From Prauserella aidingensis (lineage in GTDB: Bacteria > Actinomycetota > Actinomycetes > Mycobacteriales > Pseudonocardiaceae), in contig NZ_JAMTCN010000001.1 in assembly GCF_024171865.1 (NCBI RefSeq), positions 248,001-312,000 of the forward strand: a stretch of DNA of 64,000 bases, written 5' to 3'. Of the stretch, positions 26,853 through 35,472 are shown one piece after another; positions within the stretch are counted from its first letter, which is position 1; every line of letters starts with the position of its first letter. Below the pieces are notes generated by a model that saw only the letters and a program-made list of their open reading frames with translations, ran no database searches and was not told where the DNA came from. The position numbers and the translations under genes were made by a program.

Positions 26853-27170
26853 GGGGCCTCCAATGCATGTCGAAGGATCCCGCGGCCTCGGCGCAACTCG
26901 GGGGTTGCCGCTGCGGGCCTGCGGGAAGAAGGAGGGCTCCGGGAGCCGCCGCGCGGGAAACGCGTTCGGCTCGACCGGGAAACAGGAACTGGGAATTGCG
27001 GCAGGCTATGGCCGGCCGTCTCGCGGGTGCGCGCCCGGTGGTGGGCAGCGTCGTCGCGGCGACGGGCATGCTGCTGGACTCGATCGGCTCGTGGACCGGT
27101 TCGGCTCCGCTCGCCTCACCGGCACGGCGTGGTGGCGGACGCGGGAACTGCTCCGGATGACACCGCCGTA
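26853..27170. other. Gap without a supported gene
   Basis: The 318 bp between the STAS gene start and the terminator of the cold-shock gene show only out-of-frame, GC-rich readings on both strands. It should hold the STAS promoter, but I see no clear -35/-10 pair. Confidence 0.4.
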
Positions 27171-27199
27171 CCCGGCCCGCACGCGGGGTGCGGGCCGGG
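27171..27199 (-). terminator. Hairpin terminator of the cold-shock gene
   Basis: Arms of 11 bp (27171-27181 and 27189-27199) flank a 7-nt loop, 17 nt beyond the cold-shock gene stop on the minus strand. Confidence 0.7.
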
Positions 27200-27216
27200 A
27201 GGAACTCAGCGGAGTC

Positions 27217-27420
27217 TCAGGCCGCGCGCACGACGTCGGCCTGCGGGCCCTTGGGGCCCTGGCTGACGTCGTAGGTGACCTTCTGGTTCTCCTCGAGGGT
27301 CCGGAAACCGGACGCGTCGATGGCCGAGTAGTGCACGAACACGTCCGGGCCGCCCTCGTCCGGGGCGATGAAGCCGAAGCCCTTTTCCGAGTTGAACCAC
27401 TTCACGGTTCCGTTGATCAT
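27217..27420 (-). CDS. Cold-shock protein (CspA family)
   Basis: A 67-residue single OB-fold nucleic-acid-binding protein. The ATG at 27420 is preceded by gaaggaga, an excellent ribosome binding site, and starts [21 protein letters not shown]1 (KGFGFI) and RNP2 (VFVHYSAI) are intact. Length matches the family. Cold-shock proteins act as RNA chaperones and antiterminators. About 280 bp to the next upstream gene leaves room for a long, less GC-rich leader, which is common for csp genes, but I could not fix a promoter. Confidence 0.96.
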   Translation of the reverse strand: MINGTVKWFNSEKGFGFIAPDEGGPDVFVHYSAIDASGFRTLEENQKVTYDVSQGPKGPQADVVRAA

Positions 27421-27698
27421 GACTGTCTCCTTCGGGAGCTGAGGTATGACGGGCAACCACACCGCGTGGAGGCCCGGGCCGGCGATCTCAGACGGCGGCT
27501 TACTCCAGCTACAACCAAAGAAAGAAGCTCGCCCGCATCAACATCCTGCGAGCATGCACAAAACACGAACCCAGAAAACTACGACCACTGACCACACTAC
27601 ACGCTTCGCACGTCGCCTGCACCCGGAGTGCACCGGCGAACGCGCAAGGCGGACGCCGTCGCACTCGAACCCCTCCGGCGCTCGCGCCGCGCGGCGGA

Positions 27699-28658
27699 TC
27701 AGTCGCGCGCGAACGTGTCGGTGGCCGCCAGCAGGACGTCGAGCGTGCCCGGTTCGTCGAAGGCGTGGCCTGCGTCGGGCACGACGGTCAGTTCCGAGTC
27801 GGGCCAGGCCCGGTGCAGGTCCCACGCGCTGACGGGCGGAGTGACCACGTCGTAGCGGCCCTGCGCGATGACACCGGGAATGCCGGTCAGGCGGTGGACC
27901 TCGCGCAGCAACTGCCCGTCCTCGACGAAGCAGCCGTTGCGGAAGTAGTGCACCTCGATCCGCGCGAGCGCGGCGGCGTGCTCGGGATCGGTGAAGCCGG
28001 CGATGAACTCGCTGTTCGGTCGCAGGTAGGCCGTGTCCGCCTCCCACTGTGCCCAGGCGACGGCGGCCGCGCTTCGGACCGACTCGTCCGGATCGGACAA
28101 CAGCCGGTGGTAGGCCTCGATCGGGTCGTCACGTTCGTCGTGGGGGACGGGTTCCAGGAGCTTCTCGAACCGGTCGGGGAACAGGAACGCGGAGCCGCCG
28201 CGGAAGTTCCAGTCGAGTTCCTTGCGGCGCGCCGTGAACACGCCGCGCAACACCAGTTCGGTGACGCGGTCGGGGTGCGTTTCCGCGTATGCCAGCGCCA
28301 GTGTGCTGCCCCACGAACCGCCGAACACCTGCCATCGATCGATGCCGAGGTGATTACGCAGTCGTTCCATGTCGTCGACGAGGTGCCAGGTCGTGTTGGC
28401 GGTCAGGTCGGCGTCGATCCGCCCGGCGTTGGGCGTGCTGCGGCCGGCACCGCGTTGGTCGAACAGCACGACCCGGTAGCGCTCCGGGTCGAACAGGCGT
28501 CGATGACCGGGCCTGCACCCCGATCCGGGGCCGCCGTGGAGGAACACGACGGGCTTGCCCACGGGGTTGCCGCATTCCTCCCAGTAGAGCTCGTGCCCTC
28601 CACCGACGGGCAGCATTCCCGTGGTGTGCGGCTCGATCTGCGGATACAACTCGCGCAT
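27699..28658 (-). CDS. pip: Proline iminopeptidase (peptidase S33)
   Basis: A 319-residue alpha/beta-hydrolase starting at ATG 28658, with GGAG on the coding strand 6-9 nt upstream. Family marks include FLHGGPGSGCRPGHRRLFDP, DQRGAGRSTP, the nucleophile Ser115 in GGSWGSTLALAY, QGRYDVVTP for the acid, and DAGHAFDEP for the histidine (some quoted as parts of longer matches). The enzyme releases N-terminal proline from peptides in the cytoplasm. It diverges from the small HTH gene at 28887, and the palindromic sites between them could influence both. Confidence 0.95.
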   Translation of the reverse strand: MRELYPQIEPHTTGMLPVGGGHELYWEECGNPVGKPVVFLHGGPGSGCRPGHRRLFDPERYRVVLFDQRGAGRSTPNAGRIDADLTANTTWHLVDDMERLRNHLGIDRWQVFGGSWGSTLALAYAETHPDRVTELVLRGVFTARRKELDWNFRGGSAFLFPDRFEKLLEPVPHDERDDPIEAYHRLLSDPDESVRSAAAVAWAQWEADTAYLRPNSEFIAGFTDPEHAAALARIEVHYFRNGCFVEDGQLLREVHRLTGIPGVIAQGRYDVVTPPVSAWDLHRAWPDSELTVVPDAGHAFDEPGTLDVLLAATDTFARD

Positions 28659-28832
28659 CACATCTCCAGACGGGGTGGCAAGGGCATCGAAGCGGGCGCT
28701 CGACACTCGAAGAATCACGGGAGCATCGCCCGCATCCGACACCACCGGCGGACCTGCGATCAAGAGCCAGGGAGCACGATCCACTTCGCGACCCGGCCGC
28801 GGGCAGGTTGTCCACCACACGGGAACTCCCGA

Positions 28833-28883
28833 CGTTCTGGTCAACCTGGGTTGACCAGAACGATGTGGTCAACGTAGGTTGAC
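28833..28883. promoter_or_regulatory. Two palindromic operators overlapping a promoter
   Basis: A 30-bp palindrome (14-bp arms, 28833-28846 and 28849-28862) with core GGTCAACC/GGTTGACC is followed by a second copy of the core, GTCAAC-4-GTTGAC, at 28868-28883. The right arm of the first supplies TTGACC (28851-28856) as -35. After 18 nt, TAGGTT (28875-28880) fits a -10 inside the second site. The -10 ends 6 nt before the ATG at 28887, implying a leaderless, tightly repressible transcript. Confidence 0.75.
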
Positions 28884-28886
28884 TCC

Positions 28887-29120
28887 ATGGATGAGGCATT
28901 GACCGCGCTTGTCGCCGACGCCGACGACCCTGATCCGTTGACCGCACTGCGAGCTGCGGCCGAGCTCCGTCGCGAGCTCGACCGGAGGGAAGCGGTGGCT
29001 GTGCGGCGAGCCCGTGTCCAGGGCGCGCTCTGGACGGATATCGCCGGTGCTCTCGGGGTGTCCAAACAGGCCGTCCACAAGAAGTACGGCGGCAATCGGC
29101 TACTGCCCGGGAACCGCTGA
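28887..29120 (+). CDS. Small helix-turn-helix protein
   Basis: A 77-residue acidic-then-basic protein starting at ATG 28887. Its C-terminal half contains an HTH (ALWTDIAGALGVSKQAVHKKY) of a type found in many small actinobacterial proteins; the N-terminal half is helical. It is likely a DNA-binding regulator. Twin palindromes overlap its promoter, so autoregulation is plausible. It is followed after 37 bp by an alpha/beta hydrolase gene on the same strand. The precise family name is not certain. Confidence 0.8.
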   Translation: MDEALTALVADADDPDPLTALRAAAELRRELDRREAVAVRRARVQGALWTDIAGALGVSKQAVHKKYGGNRLLPGNR

Positions 29121-29157
29121 CCTCACCACACCCGTGCGGAGAAGGGAACTCGTTGCT

Positions 29158-30087
29158 ATGCACAGCGCAAATGCTCCTCAACTCGGGGACACTCCCCGGC
29201 TGATCGAGGTCGACGGACGGATGCTGTGCACCCAGATCCGCGGTCGGGGTCCCACCGTCGTGTTGGACGGCGGTGGCACTGGTCAAGGTGTCGGTGGCGG
29301 CTGGGGCAGGGAATTCGAAGACGGGTTGGCCAGCATGGCCACGGTCGTGACATACGACCGGAGCGGCGTGGGCCACTCTGACGGCTGCCAGGCACGCACG
29401 ATCGCTCAGATGGCCGACGACCTGCACGAACTCGTCCACGCGACCGGGGTCGTACTGCCGGCGGTGTTCGTCGGCTGGTCCTACGGCGGACTAGTGACGG
29501 CGATGCACGCCCTTCGGCATCCCGGCGACGTGGCCGGTCTGGTGTTCGTCGACCCCACTCCGGCCGCACCCGTACCGATGCCGGCCGCACTCCGACTACC
29601 GCTGCAGTTCCTCGGCGTGACGCAACTTCGGGCCATGGCGTCCGCCTCGGCGGCAGGTTTGTTCGGCACCGCCTTCGGACAACGACTGATCCACCGCAGC
29701 GTCACCAGAACGTCCGGCACGGAGCCGAGTCGGGAGATGCTGGAGCTCGCCACGAGCTTCTACACCACACCGCGTGCGATCAGAGAGCTCTCCCGGATGT
29801 TGGCCCGCATGGACACGCACCTGCGCGAAGTGCACCAGGCCATGACAGCACGCGGCGCCTGTTTCCCGGACGTACCCACCACGGTGCTCGCCGCCGCGAT
29901 ACGGCCGGAGCGCATACCGGCGAAGCATCGCCGGCACCTCGACGCCGACCATCGGCAGCTGGCCGAGCTCGCCCCCAACGGCCGGGTCGTCCTCGCTGAG
30001 GACGCCACCCATCAGCTACCTCTCGAACAGCCACAACTCGTCCTGCAGCACATTGCGGAAACCATCGCAAGCCCGGAGCACGAATAG
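29158..30087 (+). CDS. Alpha/beta hydrolase
   Basis: A 309-residue hydrolase with ATG at 29158 and a ggagaaggga site 10 nt upstream. VLDGGGTGQG replaces the usual HGG-type oxyanion loop. YDRSGVGHSD, the nucleophile in VGWSYGGLV and the histidine in DATHQLPLEQP are present. The acid is probably in the segment around LAAAIRPERIPA. No signal peptide is visible. It is likely cotranscribed with the small HTH gene, so the substrate may be linked to the signal sensed there. The substrate is unknown. Confidence 0.88.
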   Translation: MHSANAPQLGDTPRLIEVDGRMLCTQIRGRGPTVVLDGGGTGQGVGGGWGREFEDGLASMATVVTYDRSGVGHSDGCQARTIAQMADDLHELVHATGVVLPAVFVGWSYGGLVTAMHALRHPGDVAGLVFVDPTPAAPVPMPAALRLPLQFLGVTQLRAMASASAAGLFGTAFGQRLIHRSVTRTSGTEPSREMLELATSFYTTPRAIRELSRMLARMDTHLREVHQAMTARGACFPDVPTTVLAAAIRPERIPAKHRRHLDADHRQLAELAPNGRVVLAEDATHQLPLEQPQLVLQHIAETIASPEHE

Positions 30088-30158
30088 GCACGAACCCGGG
30101 GAGTACCTACGCACGGGTCCCGCTGCGACAGCGTCGAGACCCACCGGTGGACCGGACC

Positions 30159-30923
30159 TCAGCGGGGTGTGACCGGCTCCGGGGTCGGCCGTTTCGGGGT
30201 GACGCCGTCGCCGGAGGACGTGCCGGTCAGTCGCCGGTGGATCCAGGGCACGACGTGGGTGCGCACCCACCGGAGGTTCTCGTTGCGCCGCCGGGCCGGG
30301 GTGTCGGCAGGGGCGGGCGGCAGGTCGGCGGGCCGCAGCGTGTGGCGTGCGCCGAGGGTGTCGAGCACGGCGGTGGCGACCGTCCGGTGCCCGTCGGGAC
30401 CGAGGTGGATGCGGTCGTCGGACCACATGCGACGGTCCCGCAGCGCGCGCATCGCCCACATGTCCACGACGTGCGCGCCGTGGTGTGCCGCGATGAGCCG
30501 GACGTGCTCGTTGTAGACCGCGGTGCGGCCCCGCATCTTCCGGAACACGGGATCGGCCACCCCGTCGACGCCGGTGAACAGCACGATCGTCGCACCGGTG
30601 GCGGCGAGTTTGCCGATCGCCTCGTCGTAGGCCTCGGCCAGGCCGTCGATGTCGGGCCGGGGCCGCATCAGGTCGTTACCGCCCGCGTAGAGCGTCACCA
30701 GGTCCGGGTGCAGCGCCAGTGCGGGCTCGAGCTGTTCGGCGACGACCTGGTGAAGCAACCGGCCGCGCACCGCGAGGTTGGCGTAACCGAGGGACGGGTT
30801 CGCCGCGGCGAGTGACTCGGCGACGAGATCGGCCCACCCGCGGACGCCGTTCGGGTAGTCGGGGTCGTCGTCACCGACCCCTTCGGTGAACGAATCTCCC
30901 AGTGCGACGAACCGCTCGAACAT
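30159..30923 (-). CDS. SGNH/GDSL-type hydrolase
   Basis: A 254-residue esterase/lipase-fold protein starting at ATG 30923 (an upstream in-frame ATG at 30962 is less likely). Block I is FVALGDSFTEGVGD with the catalytic Ser, block III is YAGGNDLMRP, and block V is DRIHLGPDGH with catalytic Asp and His. There is no signal sequence, so it is cytoplasmic. The C-terminal 50 residues are basic and proline-rich beyond the catalytic core. The ester substrate is unknown. It is convergent with the preceding hydrolase gene. Confidence 0.92.
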   Translation of the reverse strand: MFERFVALGDSFTEGVGDDDPDYPNGVRGWADLVAESLAAANPSLGYANLAVRGRLLHQVVAEQLEPALALHPDLVTLYAGGNDLMRPRPDIDGLAEAYDEAIGKLAATGATIVLFTGVDGVADPVFRKMRGRTAVYNEHVRLIAAHHGAHVVDMWAMRALRDRRMWSDDRIHLGPDGHRTVATAVLDTLGARHTLRPADLPPAPADTPARRRNENLRWVRTHVVPWIHRRLTGTSSGDGVTPKRPTPEPVTPR

Positions 30924-31174
30924 GCCCCCGACTCTAGCCAGCGGGTACCTGTGACCGGGCACGCACCGGCCGACAGCCGCCTACCGGCGCAGGTTCCCGG
31001 CGCCCGGATGTGACCGTACCGTCCGTATCGGCGTCGAGGTCGCAGGCCTCGGCCGCCACAGCCGGCCGTCGCCCGCGGCGACGTCGACGCCGCCACAACC
31101 GAACAGCGAGCACGAACAGCGACACAACCGACGGTCACCTGGTGGCCGAGCAGGAAACCTGGGGGGTTTTCGTC

Positions 31175-31933
31175 ATGATGAGGAAACGAGTGAAACTCGG
31201 CGTCGTGGCGCTGAGCGCGGTCTTCGGAGCGACGCTCGCTCCGGCGGCCGCGGCGGCACCGGCCACGGCGCAGGTGGATCCGCGGATCACGATCGGTACG
31301 CACAACACGCTCCGCGGCGCCGCCGACTACAACAACTTCGCCGGCATCATCGGCTGGCAGGAGGTCAAGGGCCAACGGTCCAAGGACAAGCTGCGGCGTC
31401 AGCTGCCCGACAACTACCGGCATTACTTCGCCACGGGCCCGAACTCGGCCGGTTCGCACCAGGTGCCCATCTCGTGGCGCAACCACCGATTCGAGAAGCT
31501 GGCCTCGGGCTACCAGCGGACCCACCCGGGCGAAGCCAACGTCACGCCCGCACGCTTCGTGACGTGGGTGAAGCTGAAGCTGCGTGGTACGAACAAGAAG
31601 GTCATCGTGGTGAACACGCACCTCATCTCCGGCGCGTGGTCGAAGCATCCGGAGCGGCGGGAGCGGTGGTACACGCACATGCGCAAGCTGCGCAGCAAGG
31701 TCCGGACGCTGCACGCCAACCACCCGAACGCACGACTGTTCGTGGTCGGCGACTTCAACCGCCGAAAGGCGCTGCCGATGCCCTCGCCGCTGAAGTACAC
31801 GCCGATCAAGGGCGTGCGGGGCGTGCGGCTCGACCACATGTACGCGCCGACGAACGTGCAGCACTCCCTGGCGCTGCAGCGTCCGAAGTGGGGTTCGGAC
31901 CACCACGCCTACAAGATGCGGGTCCGGCTGTAA
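31175..31933 (+). CDS. Secreted endonuclease/exonuclease/phosphatase-fold protein
   Basis: A 252-residue protein with a clear signal peptide: MMRKRVKLGV, a hydrophobic core and AAAAPATAQ. Motifs of the EEP fold follow: IGWQEV (metal-binding Glu), VNTHL, VGDFN (Asp, Asn) and GSDHHAY (Asp-His). It is very basic, which suits a nucleic acid substrate, but it could be a phosphodiesterase of another kind. A strong hairpin follows 34 nt after the stop. ATGs at 31175 and 31178 are equivalent. Confidence 0.82.
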   Translation: MMRKRVKLGVVALSAVFGATLAPAAAAAPATAQVDPRITIGTHNTLRGAADYNNFAGIIGWQEVKGQRSKDKLRRQLPDNYRHYFATGPNSAGSHQVPISWRNHRFEKLASGYQRTHPGEANVTPARFVTWVKLKLRGTNKKVIVVNTHLISGAWSKHPERRERWYTHMRKLRSKVRTLHANHPNARLFVVGDFNRRKALPMPSPLKYTPIKGVRGVRLDHMYAPTNVQHSLALQRPKWGSDHHAYKMRVRL

Positions 31934-31967
31934 TCACGAACGAAGACCGGTGTCGGCACCGATGACG

Positions 31968-31997
31968 GGCGCCGGGCTCGCACGCGAGCCCGGCGCC
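31968..31997 (+). terminator. Hairpin terminator
   Basis: A 13-bp GC-rich stem (31968-31980 and 31985-31997) with a 4-nt loop is followed by GTTTC. It lies between the convergent EEP gene and cupin gene. Confidence 0.8.
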
Positions 31998-32042
31998 GTT
32001 TCGTCCGTGGCCGTTTCGTCCGTGGTCGTTTCGTGCGTGGCC
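31998..32042. repeat. Three 15-bp tandem repeats
   Basis: Three copies of gtttcgtccgtggcc (31998-32012, 32013-32027, 32028-32042) with one or two differences follow immediately after the hairpin in the noncoding gap. Confidence 0.85.
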
Positions 32043-32082
32043 GTGGTGTCACCGCCGCAGCCGCATCAGTGGGGCGGCGGCG

Positions 32083-32529
32083 TCAGTGGGGCAGCAGTTC
32101 GAAGTCCTCGAAGTCGAAGCCGGGGGAGACGATGCACGACACGAGCGCCTCCGTGTCGCCTGCGGGCCTGGCGGTCTGCCACACACCCGCGGGCACGAGC
32201 ACTTGCAGGTGCTGGCCGTCCTCGACCGCGGGCCCGAGCGTGTAGGTCTGCGGTGCGGTGTCGGGCTCGTCGCCGGAGCCGCCGAGTTGCAGGGTCAACG
32301 GGCCGCCGCGGTGCCAGAGCCACAGCTCGTCGCTGCGGACACGGTGCCACGCCGACTCCTCACCTGGAGCGAGCAGGTAGTGGATGCCGGTCGCGGCGGA
32401 GCGGTCGCCGGGATAGCCGTCCGGCCTGAACGTGTGGCCGGCGACCCAGGTCTGCCGGTACCAGCCGCCTTCGGGATGTGGTTCGAGGTCGAGGGCCGCG
32501 GCGAGCGGCGGTCGTTGCGGGGTCGACAT
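32083..32529 (-). CDS. Cupin domain protein (DUF985)
   Basis: A 148-residue single-domain cupin starting at ATG 32529. LDLEPHPEGGWYRQTW and SAATGIHYLLAPGEESAWHRV are typical DUF985 signatures, and LWLWHRGGPLTL and GVWQTARP complete the barrel. The family is related to RmlC-like cupins; no catalytic role is established. It is 93 bp downstream of the end of the MFS fusion gene on the same strand and could be cotranscribed with it. Confidence 0.92.
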   Translation of the reverse strand: MSTPQRPPLAAALDLEPHPEGGWYRQTWVAGHTFRPDGYPGDRSAATGIHYLLAPGEESAWHRVRSDELWLWHRGGPLTLQLGGSGDEPDTAPQTYTLGPAVEDGQHLQVLVPAGVWQTARPAGDTEALVSCIVSPGFDFEDFELLPH

Positions 32530-32621
32530 GGCCGCGGAGTGTAGTCCGCACACACATCGGGGCGGGACGGCCGCGACAGCCGTCCCGCCCCGATCACCCC
32601 CGACGATCCCCGCCTCGGGCG

Positions 32622-35171
32622 TCAGCCCTGCGGGGTGTCCGAGTCCTCGGCGACGCCGTCACCGCGGACCACGGCGCGCCGCGGCCCGGAGTCGCCCGGT
32701 GCGGGCGCCGGGCCGCCGCTTGCGGTGGAGTAGCCGAGCTCGAAGTCCTGCCTGCCCTCCTCGACGCCCACCTGGACCGTCGCCGTGGCGGGCCCGTAGC
32801 CGCTGGCGATGACCGTGTAGTGGCCGTGTTCGACGTCGTCGAACCGGTAGGTGCCGTCCGAGGCGGTCATGGTCACCCCGGCGACCTCGCCGACCTCGTC
32901 GAGCAGCACCACGCGGGCCTCGGCGACGGCGGCGCCGCTGAGTTCCGAGCGCACGGTGCCTTCCAGGTGGCCTGCCGCGCTGAGCTCGACGTCCTGCGTG
33001 ACGCGTTCGCCGGTGGCCAGGCGGACGGGTGTGGCCTGCGGCCGGTAGCCCTGTGCCGTGACGGCCAGGGTGTAGGTGCCGCCCGCCACGTCGGGGAACC
33101 GGTACCAGCCGTCACCGCCGGTCATGCTCGCGTCGAGCACGTCGCCGCCGGTGTCGGTGAGCACGACGGTCGCCCCGCCCACGGGCCGTGCCTGCGGCGT
33201 CCGGACGCGCCCGCTGATCTGCCCGGAGCCGGTCAGCGCGATGTCGCGGTGCAGCGGGCTCGTCCCCAGCTCGACCGACTGTGCCGAGGGCTGCAGGTGT
33301 TCGGCGGCGGCGATGAGGATGTACCGGCCCGGTTCGCGCGCGCCGACGCGGAACGTGCCGTCCTCGGCGCTGCGCGTCAGATCGGCCTGTGCGCCCGACG
33401 CGTCGGTCAGGGTGAGCGTGACGCCGGGTGTCGGTTCACCCGCGGCCGTGACGACGCCGTGCACGGTGGCCGGCCGGTCGGCGGTGGAACCGTTGCGTGC
33501 GGCGAACGCGGCGGCCGCGAGCCGGGAGGCGGGCACCTCCGACGCCGGCCGCGCGGCGGGGACCCGTGCCGTGTCCGCATCGGTCGCGGGCACCGTGGCG
33601 GCGGGCACGTCGTCGCCTGCGGGGGTCGCCGCCTCACCGGCTCCCGCGGTGTCCTCGGTCCCCTTGTCCGCCAGGTCGAGCGTGCTGCGCAGCGGCGTCT
33701 CCTTGATGAACACCACCGCGAGGAACGTGACCACGGCGACGGCGGCGCCGATGAGGAACACGTCGCCGATGGCGTCACCGTAGGCGGAGCGCACGATCGC
33801 CTGCACCGGTGCGGGCATCGCCTCGACGTCGAGGGTGGTCCCGCCGGATCCACCGGTGGCGCCACCGCTCATGGGCAGGCCGCGCGCGGCGGCCGCTTCG
33901 GCGATGTAGTCGGAGACGTTGTGCGCGAGCACCGCACCCAGCGCGGACACGCCCGCGGAGCCGCCGAGCGTGCGGAAGAACGTGACGACGGCGGTGCTGG
34001 ACCCGACGTCCCGCATGCCGACCGTGTTCTGCGCGACCAGCACGAGGTTCTGCATGAGGCAGCCGGTGCCGATGCCCATCAGCGCCAGGTAGACGCCCAT
34101 CTGGGCCAGGTTGATCTCGCTGTCGATCGTGCCGAGCAGGCTCAGTGCGACGACGAGGATCAGCGCGCCGCCCACCAGGAACGGCTTCGTCCTGCCGATA
34201 CGGGACACGACCTGGCCCGAGATCGTCGTCGACAGGAACATGCCGAGCACCATCGGCATCGTCATCAGGCCGGCTTCGGTGGGCGAGTAGCCGCGCGCGA
34301 TCTGGTAGTACTGCGCCAGGAAGACCGCGCCGCCGAACATGGCCGTGCCGACGGCGAGCGTGCCGATCACCGTGAGCGTGAAGGAGCGGTTGCGGAACAG
34401 CTTCAGCGGCACGACCGGTTCGGAGACCTTCGACTCGACGAACACGGCCAGTGCCAGTGCGACGGCGGCGCCGCCGAGGAATGCGGCGGTCGTGGGCGAC
34501 CACCAGTCGAACTCCTTGCCCGCGAGGGACACCCAGATCAGCACCAGGGCCACGCCGCCGACGATGAGTGTCGCGCCCAACCAGTCGATCTTCACGTCCC
34601 GCTTGATCACGGGCAGCTTGAGCGTCTTGCCGAGCACGATCAGCGCAAGCACCGCGACGGGCACGGTGACCCAGAAGCACCAGCGCCAGCCGAGCGGGGA
34701 GTCGACGATGATGCCGCCGAGCAACGGGCCGGACACCGTGGCGACGGCGAACGTCGCACCGATGTAGCCGGAGTAGCGGCCGCGGTCACGCGGCGAGATC
34801 ATCGCGGCGATGACCGCTTGCACGAGGGCCTGCAGACCGCCCATGCCGATGCCCTGGACGGCGCGGTAGGTGATCAGTTCCGGCATCGACTCGGCGAAAC
34901 CGCCGAGGACCGAGCCGACGGTGAAGATCACGATGGCGAGCTGGTACAGCAGCTTCTTACTGAACAGGTCGGCCAGCTTCCCCCAGATCGGCGTGGTGGC
35001 CGTCGAGGTGAGCAGCATCGCGGTGATCACCCAGGTGTACTGGCTCTGGGTGCCGTCGAGGTCGGCGATGATGCGGGGCAGAGCGTTGGAAACGATCGTC
35101 GACGAGAGGATCGCGACGAGCAGCGCGAGCAGCAGGCCGATGAAGGCCTGCATGATCTCGCGCTTGGACAT
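32622..35171 (-). CDS. DHA2 MFS transporter fused to three carboxypeptidase-regulatory-like repeats
   Basis: An 849-residue protein starting at ATG 35171. Residues 1-500 are a DHA2-type transporter with about 14 membrane segments, LADLFSKK-like loop 2-3 and GPLLGGIIVD motif C. An Ala/Pro-rich linker (about 500-568) leads to three Ig-like repeats near 570-651, 652-735 and 736-814. Each repeat has the GxVxxxxGxPxxGaxVxLtD...T..DGtYrf..v..GxYtl pattern of CarboxypepD_reg. An acidic tail ends the protein. The topology of DHA2 proteins puts the C-terminus in the cytoplasm, unusual for such domains. A promoter overlapping a GTTGACTCAAC dyad lies upstream. Homologues may begin a few residues earlier, but no in-frame start is seen. 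Confidence 0.9.
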   Translation of the reverse strand: MSKREIMQAFIGLLLALLVAILSSTIVSNALPRIIADLDGTQSQYTWVITAMLLTSTATTPIWGKLADLFSKKLLYQLAIVIFTVGSVLGGFAESMPELITYRAVQGIGMGGLQALVQAVIAAMISPRDRGRYSGYIGATFAVATVSGPLLGGIIVDSPLGWRWCFWVTVPVAVLALIVLGKTLKLPVIKRDVKIDWLGATLIVGGVALVLIWVSLAGKEFDWWSPTTAAFLGGAAVALALAVFVESKVSEPVVPLKLFRNRSFTLTVIGTLAVGTAMFGGAVFLAQYYQIARGYSPTEAGLMTMPMVLGMFLSTTISGQVVSRIGRTKPFLVGGALILVVALSLLGTIDSEINLAQMGVYLALMGIGTGCLMQNLVLVAQNTVGMRDVGSSTAVVTFFRTLGGSAGVSALGAVLAHNVSDYIAEAAAARGLPMSGGATGGSGGTTLDVEAMPAPVQAIVRSAYGDAIGDVFLIGAAVAVVTFLAVVFIKETPLRSTLDLADKGTEDTAGAGEAATPAGDDVPAATVPATDADTARVPAARPASEVPASRLAAAAFAARNGSTADRPATVHGVVTAAGEPTPGVTLTLTDASGAQADLTRSAEDGTFRVGAREPGRYILIAAAEHLQPSAQSVELGTSPLHRDIALTGSGQISGRVRTPQARPVGGATVVLTDTGGDVLDASMTGGDGWYRFPDVAGGTYTLAVTAQGYRPQATPVRLATGERVTQDVELSAAGHLEGTVRSELSGAAVAEARVVLLDEVGEVAGVTMTASDGTYRFDDVEHGHYTVIASGYGPATATVQVGVEEGRQDFELGYSTASGGPAPAPGDSGPRRAVVRGDGVAEDSDTPQG

Positions 35172-35264
35172 CGTGGCGTCGGGATCCTCGACGGTCTGAG
35201 CGTGCGCGGACGTGGTGAACCCCCTGAGTAAGGACAGAGTCGTGACGACGACAGTCGTAAGCCG

Positions 35265-35300
35265 GTTGACTCAACATAACAAATAACTTGATTGCTGCAA
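35265..35300 (-). promoter_or_regulatory. Promoter with overlapping operator for the MFS fusion gene
   Basis: On the minus strand TTGCAG (35300-35295), a 16-nt spacer and TATGTT (35278-35273) form a good promoter. The dyad GTTGA-C-TCAAC (35265-35275) covers the end of the -10. The gap 35172-35472 is AT-rich around this site and otherwise shows only the divergent leader of the acetyltransferase gene. Confidence 0.6.
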
Positions 35301-35472
35301 CTATATATTCCGGCCGAAGGCGTCGACTGGCCCCATCGGGCGACACGGTTTGGGTGGTTCGTACGGGATTCCCCGGCGTTCCGTGGGACAACTCACCTCC
35401 GCGCCCGGCCGCGGCACCACCGGCGACGGACGCATTGACCTCCACCGCGGTCGAAGTGTGAGGCTGAACTCC

